In this document: one piece after another, positions 51,156 through 59,979 of the stretch
Layout: each line of letters opens with the position of its first letter
How positions within the stretch are numbered: position 1 is the stretch's first letter
Assembly: GCA_002898215.1 (NCBI GenBank)
Contig: BEIF01000001.1
Coordinates: forward strand, 291,501-355,500
Reading direction: 5' to 3'
Origin: a bacterium HR29
GTDB taxonomy: Bacteria; Chloroflexota; Dehalococcoidia; Tepidiformales; Tepidiformaceae
DNA: 64,000 nucleotides
The notes under the pieces: model-generated
What the model saw: the letters and a program-made list of their open reading frames with translations, nothing else
The model's database searches: none
Told to the model about the DNA's origin: nothing
Translations under genes and position numbers: made by a program

Positions 51156-51232
51156 GGCGCATTCGTCTAGCGGCCTAGGACACCGCCCTCTCAAGGCGGA
51201 GATCGCGGGTTCGAATCCCGCATGCGCTACCA
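51156..51232 (+). tRNA. tRNA-Glu (anticodon CTC)
   Basis: Acceptor GGCGCAT/ATGCGCT with terminal G-U, anticodon stem CCGCC/GGCGG and loop CTCTCAA (anticodon CTC, reading GAG), T-loop GGTTCGAATCC, discriminator A and encoded CCA. Together with tRNA-Glu(TTC) it covers both Glu codons. Confidence 0.97.
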
Positions 51233-51246
51233 AAGGTGAGTCCGAG

Positions 51247-51268
51247 GGGGGCCCGGCGATGGGCCCCT
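51247..51268 (+). terminator. Hairpin after tRNA-Glu(CTC)
   Basis: GGGGCCC and GGGCCCC with a 6-nt loop form a stable stem about 15 bases after the tRNA; one mismatch allows extension outward (GAGG/CTCTC). No U-run. A likely tRNA terminator. Confidence 0.5.
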
Positions 51269-51333
51269 CTCGCGGCGTTCGAGCGCCCCTGCAACCTCAG
51301 GCCCCCTTCGAGGTCCGCTTGCATGCGTCGGCC

Positions 51334-52347
51334 TCAATGGGCGGTTTCCTCGCCCCTCAGCTTCTCGCGCGAAAATGTGAGGTAGAGCAGCAGCAACGAC
51401 GGCACCAGGATGAGCGCGCCAATCGGCAGCGCCACCAGGAACGCGCTCACCGTCGCCCGCGCCGCCGCGGCCTCCTCGTAGGTCAGCGCATCCGCCAGCA
51501 GGTACGGGTGCTGCGCGAGCCCCCACGTCGCCACTACCCCGGCCACCGTTGCGCCTGCCAGCAGCGGCGCAAGGCGGTACCGCCGCGCCCACAGCGCCCA
51601 CAGGCCGGTCAGCCCCAGCACTGCCGTCAACGCCATCGCGCCCACCGCCCGCACGTCATCCAGGCGCTCGGCGAACCTCCCGGCGTCGGCAGCCGCCACC
51701 GGGATCGCCAGCGTGGTCGCCGCGCCCAGCGCGAGCGAAGCGCCAATCGCCCGCCGGCGGAAGTCCTCCCGCAGCGCCCCTTCCGTCCGCGGCACCATGT
51801 AGGCCGCAGCCAGGAACGCGCAGATCAGCATCCCGATGAGCCCGCACATGAGCGCGAACGGCCGCAGCCACCCCTCGAACGGCCCCGAGAGCACTCGCGT
51901 GCCCTCCACCTCGAGGTGGCCGGCCGTCACCGCGCCGATCACCGTCCCGAAGAAGAACGGCGTGGCGAGGCTCGCCCACGAGAACCACCGTAGCGATTGT
52001 GCCGCCAGCCGCGAATCCCGCCGGCCGTAGTGCCGGAACGCAAACGCCGCTCCCCGGGCCACAATCCCAAGCAGCGCGATGAACAGCGGGAGATACAGCG
52101 CCTCGAAAATCACCGCATAAGCCGCCGGGAAGACCGTGAACAGCGTCACCACCAGCAGGATGAGCCACACGTGGTTGGTCTCCCATACCGGCCCGATCGC
52201 CCGCTCGAGCGCGAGCCGCTGCTCATCCTTCCGCGGTCCGCTCGCCAGCAGCGACCAGACCCCGCCGCCGAAGTCCGCCCCGCCGAACATCGCGTACAGC
52301 ATCACCGCCCCCAGCGCGACCCCGGCGGCCAGCAGTTCAGGCGACAC
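51334..52347 (-). CDS. cydB: Cytochrome bd ubiquinol oxidase subunit II
   Basis: Subunit II of the terminal quinol oxidase, 337 residues with about eight to nine membrane helices. Family segments: AMFGGADFGGGVWSLLA near the N-terminus, AIGPVWETNHVWLILLVVTLF (WETNHVW is the CydB hallmark) and FFFGTVIGAVTAGH. The start is GTG at 52347, overlapping the cydA stop by 11 bases. It works with CydA to reduce O2 to water without proton pumping, favouring low oxygen. Confidence 0.95.
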   Translation of the reverse strand: MSPELLAAGVALGAVMLYAMFGGADFGGGVWSLLASGPRKDEQRLALERAIGPVWETNHVWLILLVVTLFTVFPAAYAVIFEALYLPLFIALLGIVARGAAFAFRHYGRRDSRLAAQSLRWFSWASLATPFFFGTVIGAVTAGHLEVEGTRVLSGPFEGWLRPFALMCGLIGMLICAFLAAAYMVPRTEGALREDFRRRAIGASLALGAATTLAIPVAAADAGRFAERLDDVRAVGAMALTAVLGLTGLWALWARRYRLAPLLAGATVAGVVATWGLAQHPYLLADALTYEEAAAARATVSAFLVALPIGALILVPSLLLLYLTFSREKLRGEETAH

Positions 52348-53686
52348 CCGGCACCTCGCTTCCCGCTGGGCGCGCCGCCGGCTCGCGCTTCGGCCCGTTG
52401 TGCGGCCAGCGCAGCAGCGCCGTCACCAGCGCTATCGAAATCACGACGTAGAGTGCCGTGAACAGGATGAAGAACCCGAGGATGCCGTCCTGCTCCGTTA
52501 CCCCCTCCGAAGTGCGCAGGTAGCCGTACACCACCCACGGCTGCCGCCCGAATTCGGTCACGAACCACCCGGTCTGTAGCGCCGCAAACGAGACGAACCC
52601 GCCCGCCACCAGCGCCCAGGTCAGCGCCCGCCCCGGCAGCCACGCCTCCCGGCGTCGCCGCCACGACGCGACCCAGTACCACCCCGCCAGGAACAGCAGC
52701 GCAAACCCCCCGCCGACCATCACCTGGAAGGAAAGATGCGTCAGCAGCTCGTTCGGCCGCTCGTCCTCCGGCACGTCGTTGAGCCCCAGCACCTCGGCGT
52801 CGAAGTCGCGATAGCCCAGGTAGCTCAGGAGCCTCGGGATCTCGATGGCGAATCGTGTCTCCCCGTCCATCGGGATGCCGCCGATGCGCAGCGGCGCCCC
52901 GCGCTCCGTTCCGTACTGCCCTTCCATCGCCGCGAACTTCACCGGCTGCAGCTCCGCCACCCGCCGCGCGGCGAAGTCCCCCGCCACGATCTGCAACGGG
53001 ATCGAAACCGCCGCCATCGCCATCGCCACCTGCAGCCCCAGCTTCGGGTTCACCGCCGGCACCTTCCGCCAGATCAGCCAGGCATACACCGCGCCAACGG
53101 TGAAGCCGGTCACCACGTACGAAGCGAGCGTCCCATGGACCGCCTGGTGCAGCCACGCCGCATTGAACATCGCATCCCATGGGTCCACGTCCACAACCTC
53201 GCCGTTGACCACCCGGAAGCCATCCGGCGTGTTCATCCAGGCATTTGCCGAGATGACGAACACGGCCGACATCGCCGAACTCACCACCAGCGGGATGGTG
53301 GTGAGCCAGTGCGCCAGCGGCGACAGCCGGTTCCACCCGTAGATGTAGAGCGCCAGGAAGATGGCCTCGGTGAAGAAGGCGAAGCCCTCGAGCGAGAACG
53401 GCATCCCGATGATCCCGCCCGCGTATGCCATGAACCGCGGCCATAGCAGCCCGAGCTCGAACGACAGCACTGTCCCCGACACCGCCCCCACCGCGAACAG
53501 CAGCCCCACGATCGGCGTCCACGACCGCGCCAGCTCCCGGTAGCGCGGGTCCCCGGTCTTCAGCCCCAGCCCTTCCACGATGAACAGGAGCAGCGGCAGG
53601 CCGATCCCCAGCGGCGTAAAGAACATGTGGAACACCAGCGAAAGGCCCATCAGGGCCCGCGCCGAGAGCAGCGTATCCCACCCCAT
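52337..53686 (-). CDS. cydA: Cytochrome bd ubiquinol oxidase subunit I
   Basis: Haem-bearing subunit I, 449 residues. Haem ligands are visible: His in SLVFHMFFTPLGIG (b595), His in HQAVHGTLASYVV (b558) and a candidate Met in SFQVMVGGGFA; the quinol-side GRQPWVVYG motif is intact. The Q-loop is short, as in CIO-type and most non-enterobacterial enzymes. ATG at 53686 has GGAGA about seven bases upstream; the much longer open frame upstream is not supported. No cydCD genes are in the window. Confidence 0.95.
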   Translation of the reverse strand: MGWDTLLSARALMGLSLVFHMFFTPLGIGLPLLLFIVEGLGLKTGDPRYRELARSWTPIVGLLFAVGAVSGTVLSFELGLLWPRFMAYAGGIIGMPFSLEGFAFFTEAIFLALYIYGWNRLSPLAHWLTTIPLVVSSAMSAVFVISANAWMNTPDGFRVVNGEVVDVDPWDAMFNAAWLHQAVHGTLASYVVTGFTVGAVYAWLIWRKVPAVNPKLGLQVAMAMAAVSIPLQIVAGDFAARRVAELQPVKFAAMEGQYGTERGAPLRIGGIPMDGETRFAIEIPRLLSYLGYRDFDAEVLGLNDVPEDERPNELLTHLSFQVMVGGGFALLFLAGWYWVASWRRRREAWLPGRALTWALVAGGFVSFAALQTGWFVTEFGRQPWVVYGYLRTSEGVTEQDGILGFFILFTALYVVISIALVTALLRWPHNGPKREPAARPAGSEVPGVA

Positions 53687-54089
53687 CGAACTCTCCGCGG
53701 CTGGCGTGCATCGCCAGTATGGCCGAGCGCGATGGCTCACGTGACGGGCGTTCGTCGATGCAGGAACGATGCAGGAATCGAAACCGTCGATGCGGCGGGT
53801 GGGCCTCTGTAAGCCAGGGCGCCTCCTGTGCGGCTTCCAGCCCCGCCGGCGCGCGTGCAGTCGGGCCGGGTTCTGCTCCTGCCACCCCGAGGGCCGTCGA
53901 TACGGGGCGGCGCCCCGGCCGAGCATCCGTACTGCTCGCCTGTTCCTCGCGTTCGACGTGGGCGCTGCGAGCCTCGCGCGATGGCGCCCGCCCTCGAAGG
54001 CGGTCGACGTTTCGGCTGTGCCTCCCGCTGCTCCAGCCGGAAAACGCGGTACACTCCCCTTTCGGCTAGTTATTCCACGGGAGGCGTTC
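53687..54089. other. Divergent intergenic region cydA / LLM oxidoreductase
   Basis: About 400 bases with no convincing gene. Possible weak -10 boxes: CATACT on the minus strand before cydA and TACACT at 54050-54055 on the plus strand before the oxidoreductase. No operator-like palindrome stood out. Confidence 0.4.
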
Positions 54090-55130
54090 ATGAAGCTCGG
54101 GTTGAACCTCGGCTACTCCGGTGCCCGCCTCGAACTGCCCGTCGACCTCGTCCTCGAAGCCGAGCGCCTCGGCTGGGACTCCGTCTGGACGGCGGAAGCA
54201 TACGGGTCCGATGCCGTCACGCCGCTTGCCTACCTCGCTGCCCTCACCAAGCGGATTAAGCTTGCCACCGGCATCATGCAGATTCCGGCCCGCACGCCGG
54301 CAATGACGGCGATGACGGCCATGACTCTCGACGCCCTGAGCGGCGGGCGCGTCATCGTGGGGCTCGGGCTATCGGGTCCGCAAGTGGTCGAGGGTTGGCA
54401 CGGCGTGCCGTACGGGAACCCGAGCGCCCGCCTTCGCGAATACGTCACCATCCTCCGGCGTATCTGGGCGCGGGAGGCGCCGCTCGAGTTCCACGGAAAG
54501 GAGTACGACATCCCCTACACCGGCCCGGGCGCGACCGGCCTGGGCAAGCCTCTCAAGAGCATCCTCCACGGGCGGCCGCTGCCCATCTACCTCGCCACCC
54601 TTGGCCCCAAGAACATCCGCCTCACCGCCGAGATCGCGGACGGCTGGATTCCTGCCTTCTTCTCCCCCTACCGGATGGACGTATTCCGGGCCGACCTGGA
54701 GGCGGGGTTCGCCCGAGCGGGGAACGGCAAATCGTGGAAGGATTTCGACATCGTCGCCGGCTGCACGGTGATCCTCACCGACGATGTGAAGGCTGGCCTG
54801 GCGGCGGTGAAGCCCGCGATCGCGCTGTACGTCGGCGGCATGGGTGCTCGCCAGAAGAACTTCTACAACGAGCTGATGCACCGTTACGGCTATGGTGAGG
54901 CCGCGGAGCGCATCCAGGAGCTGTACCTGGCCGGCCGCAAGGCCGAAGCCGAAGCTGCCGTTCCGGACGAACTCGCCGACGAGCTCTCCCTCGTCGGCCC
55001 CGAGGCACGCATTCGGGAGCGCTTCCGGGCCTGGGAGGATGCCGGCGTCGGCACCCTCCTGGTCGGCACGCGGGACCCACGCGTCCTCGCGCTTCTCGCG
55101 GACCTCGCAGGCGCCCGGGCAGGCGGGTGA
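54090..55130 (+). CDS. LLM-class (luciferase-like) F420-dependent oxidoreductase
   Basis: A bacterial-luciferase-like TIM-barrel enzyme of 346 residues. Family features: [16 protein letters not shown] at the N-terminus, [41 protein letters not shown] and [23 protein letters not shown]. This pattern fits the F420-binding branch (methylene-H4MPT reductase/Rv3520c-like) better than flavin monooxygenases. GGGAGG precedes the ATG at 54090. The substrate is unknown. If F420 is used, the cell must make it, which suits Chloroflexota and Actinobacteria; no F420 genes are in the window. Confidence 0.88.
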   Translation: MKLGLNLGYSGARLELPVDLVLEAERLGWDSVWTAEAYGSDAVTPLAYLAALTKRIKLATGIMQIPARTPAMTAMTAMTLDALSGGRVIVGLGLSGPQVVEGWHGVPYGNPSARLREYVTILRRIWAREAPLEFHGKEYDIPYTGPGATGLGKPLKSILHGRPLPIYLATLGPKNIRLTAEIADGWIPAFFSPYRMDVFRADLEAGFARAGNGKSWKDFDIVAGCTVILTDDVKAGLAAVKPAIALYVGGMGARQKNFYNELMHRYGYGEAAERIQELYLAGRKAEAEAAVPDELADELSLVGPEARIRERFRAWEDAGVGTLLVGTRDPRVLALLADLAGARAGG

Positions 55131-55229
55131 CGGTTCGGACGGCGGAGTGGAGATTTCGCCGGCTTTTTACACAAGGGTTGCGGCGCGCGCCCGAGGACGG
55201 CCGAAGTTCCAGATGGAGGTGGTCGCCCA

Positions 55230-55435
55230 TGGCGCTCGTGCTCGATTCGAAGAACGCCGTCCACGTCCGCACCGGGCGATACGCCCAGCGAGAGCGGCCA
55301 GCGGCGACCATCCCCGGCCGCATGCGAGCTCTCCGCGCCCGGCCATCGTCCTCTCCTGCCCACCCGTCCCCCGTCGAGGCGCTGTCGTGGGCAGCGCTCC
55401 TGCTCCTCTGGCGGGCGCTCTGGCGTCCCACCTGA
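55230..55435 (+). CDS. Possible small protein with C-terminal membrane segment
   Basis: A 68-residue frame starting MALVLDSKNAVHVRTGRYAQ, with GGAGGTGG seven bases before the ATG and a hydrophobic C-terminus (ALSWAALLLLWRALWR) that could be a tail anchor. The middle is Arg/Pro-rich. It lies 100 bases after the LLM gene and just before a terminator shared with nuoG. The ribosome site favours a real gene, but composition alone does not prove it. Confidence 0.35.
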
Positions 55436-55478
55436 GCACTCCTCCCCTGTCCCCAGCGCGGGGCTCGCACGAACGCCG

Positions 55479-55505
55479 GAGGGGGCCCGAATTTCGGGCC
55501 CCCTC
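55479..55505. terminator. Bidirectional hairpin terminator before nuoG end
   Basis: A 12- to 13-bp perfect inverted repeat (GAGGGGGCCCGAA/TTCGGGCCCCCTC) lies between the plus-strand genes and the nuoG stop at 55538. The AATTT centre and GC-rich stem suit a two-way terminator. Confidence 0.7.
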
Positions 55506-55537
55506 ACCGGGCTCACGCCCCTTGAGGCCGTCCGGTG

Positions 55538-57982
55538 TCAGGCCGTGACGGGAGCTCCGATGCGAACGGTGGGCATCGGCGAGGCGGCGAAGAACGCCGC
55601 CGCGATACCCCCTGCCATGAGCGAGGATAGGTAGACGGCGCCTTCCGGGACTCGCTCGTCGGCCGCCACGGGGGCCGTCACCGTGAGCCGGCCGTCGGTC
55701 ACCTCGACGACGTCGCCTTCGCGCACTGCCAGGCGAGCCATGTCCGCCGGGGCGAGCCGCACCCGGTCGTAGCGGTGCAGCTTCTCCGCCTCCGGATGCC
55801 GAAGGGCGGCCGCATCGAGCGCGGTGTACAGGTCTCGGCTGCTGATGAGCCGGAGCGTCCCCGCGGCGGCAGCGGGAGGTTCGGCGAGCGGGACCACCGC
55901 CGCTTTCGGCGCCCGCGAGACGTCGAGCCGGATGCCCTCGCCCACGATGAGGTCGGCCGCGGGCATGTAGTCGGGACGTTCTGCGGCGATCTGCAGAAGC
56001 GCCTCCTCGGGCGTCGCCGGCACCGAGACGCCGAGTGCCTCCGCGAGGGCGCGGAGGGCTTCGAATCCGCGCACCGCCTCGCCCTCGGGTCGCACGGCTG
56101 GGGCGAGACGCTGGACGCGGAAATCTGCGGCCGTGTAGGTGCCCTCCGCCGCGTAGGCGCGGCCCTCGGCGATCACCACGGAGGCCGCCTTCGCGGTCTC
56201 GTGGAGCAGGCCGTCGATGACGACCACGGCGCACTCCGGCCGTAGTGCCGTGGCGGCAGCGGGCACGGTGAGCGTCGGGTCGTCGCGGAAGACGAGGAGT
56301 CCGGCGAGCCCTTCCCAATCGGGTTCGTTCGCCGCCAGGCCCAAGTCGAGCAGGCCGTGGGCGTTCGCCTCTGGCGGCAGGACGACGAGGTGCTCCGAGG
56401 CGCGTTCGCCGCACAAGGCGATGGCGAGGTTGGCGGCGCCGGCCGCCATCGCGGCCGCCTTCCCAGGGCTCACGGGGTTCGGGGCGACGAGCACCATCGT
56501 CGATTCGGGGTCGGCACCGCGGAGCGCCGCGAGCGCGTCGGCGAAGGCGGCCTCGTCGGCGCCGCCGAGCAGCAGCTCGGCGAGGCGGGCCGCGGCCCAC
56601 CCCTCCTCGTTCGGGGCGGGCCGTACCCAGGCGGCGGCGAAGTCGCAGAGCTCGCTGCGGAGCGCGCCGATGACCACGAGGCGCGCCCCGGCTACGGCCG
56701 CGTCCTTCACCCGCAAGCTGGCGATGTTGTGGCTCTCCTCGATGTCGTCGTGGACGACCACCACCGTCTTCGCCTTCGCGAGCGCTTCCAGGTTGCCCGC
56801 CATGCGGGCGGTGCCGAATCGTGCCTCGAGTGCTCCTGCGACCGCGCGGAGCACGGGAGCGAGCGCGGTCGTGGCCTCCGTCCCGAAGGCTTCCCGGGCG
56901 ACGATTCGCGCGAGCAGCGCCTCTTCGTTCGTGGCTGTCCCACCGACGAGCACAGCGACGCGCCCTCGTTCCCGGGCCTGCCGGAGGTGGCGGGCAGCTT
57001 CGGCCACGGCGTCCGCGTAGTTCGACGGAGCAAGGATCGTTCCCCGACGAACCAGGTGACGTCCGAGGCGCTCCCGTGGCTTGAGCGATGCGTAATGGAA
57101 CCGACCGCGGACGCAGATCTGGTTCCCGGAGACGGGGTTGCCCACCCCTGGCCGCACGATGACCCCCCGTCCCTCCTTGGTTCCCAGGCGGATGCTGCAG
57201 CCGATGGCGCAGGAGTCGCAGGTGGTCGTCGTCCAGCGGTCGGGCTTCGCCACCCACTTGTTGGGGTGCTCCATGAGCGCGGCGGTCGGGCACACGTCGA
57301 TGCAGGCCCCGCAGAAGTCGCAGTTGCTCTCGTGGATCGGGCCGCCGGCTCCGAAGGCGATGCGGGTATCCCACCCCTTTCCGCTCAGGGTGATGGCGCC
57401 GGTGTGTCGGATTTCGTTGCAGGCCCGCTGGCAGCGTGTGCAGATGATGCACATCTGCGGGTCGAATTCGAGGAAGGGGTTCGCGCGGTCGGCCTCGGGA
57501 TGCGCGGTGGCGTACCACGAGCGCTCTTCGCCCACCCACGGCTCGTAGCCCGCCATCTCCACCTTCTCGCACGTGGCCTGGAGCTCGCAGCGGTAGTTCT
57601 TCGAGCAGGTGAGGCAGCGATGCGTCACCACGTCGTCGCGAAGGCAGATGTCGCCCGGGTGACAGTGCTCCCGTCGGTGACACGTGAGGCAGCGGTCGGA
57701 ATGGTTCGCGAGGATGATCGACGTAACGGCCTTCCGCGCCGCCCGAATCTCCTCGGTGTCGGTGCGGACGACCATGCCGTCCTGGACTGTCGTGGTGCAG
57801 CTCAGCTGCAGACCAGGCGGCCCCTCCACGTCGACGAGACAGGTGCGGCAGCCGGCGTACGGCTTCAGCCCCGGTATGTAGCACAGGCTTGAGACATAAA
57901 AGCCGTTCTCCTTGAGAACCTCCAGGAGAACGGCGCCGTCGGGGGCTTCGATGACTCGACCGTTGACCGTGATCTTCGCCAT
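55538..57982 (-). CDS. NuoG-like iron-sulfur/molybdopterin-oxidoreductase-fold subunit
   Basis: An 814-residue electron-transfer protein with NuoG order: a [2Fe-2S] domain (CYIPGLKPYAGCRTC then LSC), a His/Cys cluster region (HSDRCLTCHRREHC), an unusual extra Cys block CLTCSKNYRCELQATC, two [4Fe-4S] sites (CIICTRCQRAC, CDFCGACIDVC), the molybdopterin Fe4S4 domain (CDSCAIGC, NQICVRG) and a C-terminal molydopterin-binding-like domain. I see no catalytic Cys/Sec-His as in formate dehydrogenase, so a complex I or hydrogenase/FDH electron-input subunit is likely. It follows the NuoI-like gene by four bases. No other nuo genes are in the window. Confidence 0.8.
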   Translation of the reverse strand: MAKITVNGRVIEAPDGAVLLEVLKENGFYVSSLCYIPGLKPYAGCRTCLVDVEGPPGLQLSCTTTVQDGMVVRTDTEEIRAARKAVTSIILANHSDRCLTCHRREHCHPGDICLRDDVVTHRCLTCSKNYRCELQATCEKVEMAGYEPWVGEERSWYATAHPEADRANPFLEFDPQMCIICTRCQRACNEIRHTGAITLSGKGWDTRIAFGAGGPIHESNCDFCGACIDVCPTAALMEHPNKWVAKPDRWTTTTCDSCAIGCSIRLGTKEGRGVIVRPGVGNPVSGNQICVRGRFHYASLKPRERLGRHLVRRGTILAPSNYADAVAEAARHLRQARERGRVAVLVGGTATNEEALLARIVAREAFGTEATTALAPVLRAVAGALEARFGTARMAGNLEALAKAKTVVVVHDDIEESHNIASLRVKDAAVAGARLVVIGALRSELCDFAAAWVRPAPNEEGWAAARLAELLLGGADEAAFADALAALRGADPESTMVLVAPNPVSPGKAAAMAAGAANLAIALCGERASEHLVVLPPEANAHGLLDLGLAANEPDWEGLAGLLVFRDDPTLTVPAAATALRPECAVVVIDGLLHETAKAASVVIAEGRAYAAEGTYTAADFRVQRLAPAVRPEGEAVRGFEALRALAEALGVSVPATPEEALLQIAAERPDYMPAADLIVGEGIRLDVSRAPKAAVVPLAEPPAAAAGTLRLISSRDLYTALDAAALRHPEAEKLHRYDRVRLAPADMARLAVREGDVVEVTDGRLTVTAPVAADERVPEGAVYLSSLMAGGIAAAFFAASPMPTVRIGAPVTA

Positions 57983-57986
57983 GTGC

Positions 57987-58460
57987 CTAGAGCCGGTGGA
58001 AGTCTGCGTTGGGGTCGGGAGCCTTCTTGCCGTTCGGGTAGGTGTTGTTGTTCCTGCGGAGAAACTCGCGTGCGATCTCGGTGAGCTTCTCCTTGTCGCG
58101 GTACATTTCGTCGAACTGGTAGACGGCGTCGTCGAGCGGGCCACCCGGCTGGATCGCCTCGTAGGGGCAGGCTTCCGTGCACAGCCCGCAGTACATGCAG
58201 ATGCGGAAATCGATCTCGTACCGGTCGATGTTCCGGCGCCCTTCGGCGTCCTGGCTGGTCGCGACGAGGATGCAGCCGTCCGGGCACGCCTGGGCGCAGG
58301 TGCTGCAGCCGGTGCAGCGCTCCTCGAACCACAGCAGGTTCGTGCGGGCGTAAACGGGGATGGGGCGCGTCTCCTCCGGGAACTGGATGGTCGCCGGGCG
58401 GCGGAACATCTGCCGCAGGGTGAGCGCCATCCCCTTCGCGATGCCGGTTCCGTAGGCCAT
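57987..58460 (-). CDS. NuoI-like 2[4Fe-4S] ferredoxin subunit
   Basis: A 157-residue ferredoxin-type subunit. Two cluster motifs CTGCSTCAQACPDGC and CMYCGLCTEACP are spaced as in NuoI, and the N-terminal amphipathic segment (GIAKGMALTLRQMFRRPAT) resembles the NuoI membrane-interface helix. RFAxExRPI-like text here reads FPEETRPIP. First gene of a pair with the NuoG-like subunit. The C-terminus (NNNTYPNGKKAPDPNADF) is polar. In complex I it would pass electrons from NuoG to NuoB; the partners are not seen here. Confidence 0.88.
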   Translation of the reverse strand: MAYGTGIAKGMALTLRQMFRRPATIQFPEETRPIPVYARTNLLWFEERCTGCSTCAQACPDGCILVATSQDAEGRRNIDRYEIDFRICMYCGLCTEACPYEAIQPGGPLDDAVYQFDEMYRDKEKLTEIAREFLRRNNNTYPNGKKAPDPNADFHRL

Positions 58461-58533
58461 GGCACCCCCGGGGGCCCGAACTTCGAGGCGAGTCTACCAG
58501 CCGCCAATTGTGATTACAAACACAAGCCCGCCA

Positions 58534-58929
58534 TCACCCATCGCGGCTCGACCGCCAGCGCCGGACGACGACCACTTCCGTGACCTCGAACGCGTCGTCC
58601 TCCCCGCGCAATCGGCGGCCTTCCGAAACCGGCTTGCGAACGGGCAGGAGCGCACGGGCGCGGCGCACCGCACGGTGGATCGCCCACGCCTTCCCGGCGA
58701 GCCCCAGCCCGATCTGGAGGGCTGCTCCTACCGCCACCGCTGCTGCTACCTGTCGCATCGGCGTGGCGGGGAGTCGATACCCGTTCGGGGCCGGCGCGGG
58801 CGTCCCCGTCTCCACGATCGCTGGAGGACGGCGGCTCCCCAAGAACCTCCCGCAGCTGCGGCAGAAGTTGTCGTCCGGCGCAGGCAACGCCCGGCATTCG
58901 GGGCAGCGAAGGGCGCTCGACCGCGTCAC
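58534..58929 (-). CDS. Zinc-ribbon protein with one membrane segment
   Basis: A 131-residue protein: an N-terminal zinc ribbon CPEC...CRSC (residues about 9-26), a Pro-rich linker, a hydrophobic helix (QVAAAVAVGAALQIGLGLAG) and a basic, charged tail ending VVVVRRWRSSRDG. The start is GTG at 58929. I do not recognise a named family; such zinc-ribbon plus membrane-helix proteins are common and uncharacterised. Confidence 0.7.
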   Translation of the reverse strand: MTRSSALRCPECRALPAPDDNFCRSCGRFLGSRRPPAIVETGTPAPAPNGYRLPATPMRQVAAAVAVGAALQIGLGLAGKAWAIHRAVRRARALLPVRKPVSEGRRLRGEDDAFEVTEVVVVRRWRSSRDG

Positions 58930-58951
58930 GGTAGGCGATTATAGAGGCGCC

Positions 58952-59731
58952 CTAGGGGCGGGGCGAACCCGCACGGACGGCCGCCTCCACCGCATCCGTC
59001 AGGTCCACCGGTTCCTCCGGAGGGACCGCCAGGCGGCCCTCGGCGATCGCCCTCAACGTCTCGGCGACGAAGGGCCGCTCCCGCAGGAGGCCGCGGGCCC
59101 GGATGTCCTGCCAGAGCGGGTCGTCAGTCCCCCTAGCGGGGTCGAAGGCCTGCCACAGCGGCTCGTTCGCTTCGTCGCGGATGGGATACCGGCAGTAGGC
59201 GATGACGGGACCTCGGTCGACATCGCCCGTCACCACGTGATACATGCAGCCGGACTCCGTCGCCCCCTGGCGGATGAGCTCGAGGATGACCTCCTCGTAC
59301 GGTCCCGTCGGCCCGTCAGGAAGCGCAGGGTGGTCGTTGATGAGGGTGAACCGTTCGTAGAGCTCCTCGGTGACGATGAGCATGTACCCGAAGAGCACGC
59401 CCAGGTCGAACCGGTACCGCCTAAGTCGCTCGGCGACTTCGCGGTCGAACTCGCGCCGCCAAGCCGGCAAGGGGAACCCCGGCCGCGACCGCTCCCCGCC
59501 GCGAGCCTTCCGGAACCGAACCGAGGAGAGCGTTTCCAGCGGGATGCCGCGCGCGCGCACCAGCTCCATGAGGCGGTCCGTGGGCTCCGCTTCCCCGGGC
59601 TCCCGATTGACGAAGACGACGGCGATCTCCACGGGGAGGCCTGCATCGATGGCCCGAAGGACGTACTCCAGGGCCCCGTACGAGCCCTGCCCGCGCCCCG
59701 TCGTCAGCCAGGCGACGCGGAGCGCACTCAC
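58952..59731 (-). CDS. Formyltransferase-family protein (PurN-like fold)
   Basis: A 259-residue protein with the GART/formyltransferase fold: N-terminal strand LRVAWLTTGRGQGSYGALEYV, the active-site loop TLINDHPALPDGPTG (N-x-H-P as in NIHPSLLP of PurN) and HVVTGDVDRGPVIAYCRYPI, whose Asp matches the catalytic Asp. The GRGQGS loop is not the usual GxGSN form, so the substrate may differ from GAR. The start is GTG, overlapping the xseB stop by four bases. Confidence 0.82.
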   Translation of the reverse strand: MSALRVAWLTTGRGQGSYGALEYVLRAIDAGLPVEIAVVFVNREPGEAEPTDRLMELVRARGIPLETLSSVRFRKARGGERSRPGFPLPAWRREFDREVAERLRRYRFDLGVLFGYMLIVTEELYERFTLINDHPALPDGPTGPYEEVILELIRQGATESGCMYHVVTGDVDRGPVIAYCRYPIRDEANEPLWQAFDPARGTDDPLWQDIRARGLLRERPFVAETLRAIAEGRLAVPPEEPVDLTDAVEAAVRAGSPRP

Positions 59732-59979
59732 GGCCCATCGGCCTCGTAGTCGAATTCCGCCTCACGAAGGACGGTCTCGTCCCCTGCGAGCCGGTCGTGC
59801 AGTTGGCGCACGCGGAGCTCTGCTTTCGACAGGATCGCGCGGAGCTGCGCGACGAGTGCGACGCCTTCCTCGTACAGCCTCAGCGCTTCCTCCAGCGTCA
59901 GGTTCCCCTGCTCCAGCTTGGCGGCGGTCTGCTCGAGGCGTGCGTACAGCTCTTCGAACGAGGTCTCGCCGGCGTTCAC
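59728..59979 (-). CDS. xseB: Exodeoxyribonuclease VII small subunit
   Basis: An 83-residue helical protein with the XseB signature SFEELYARLEQTAAKLEQGN and LTLEEALRLYEEGVAL. It assembles in several copies on XseA to form exonuclease VII, which degrades single-stranded DNA. The start is GTG at 59979, directly abutting the xseA stop, and the stop overlaps the formyltransferase start. Confidence 0.95.
   Translation of the reverse strand: MNAGETSFEELYARLEQTAAKLEQGNLTLEEALRLYEEGVALVAQLRAILSKAELRVRQLHDRLAGDETVLREAEFDYEADGP

Noticed and set aside
49770-51233. Longer start for the metalloprotease lipoprotein
   Set aside because: The extra N-terminal residues are encoded by the tRNA-Glu(CTC) gene; GTG at 51101 gives a proper lipoprotein signal.
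55167-57884. A 905-residue frame overlapping the NuoG-like gene
   Set aside because: An Arg/Pro/Gly-rich frame shadow of nuoG; the iron-sulfur motifs are only in the other frame.
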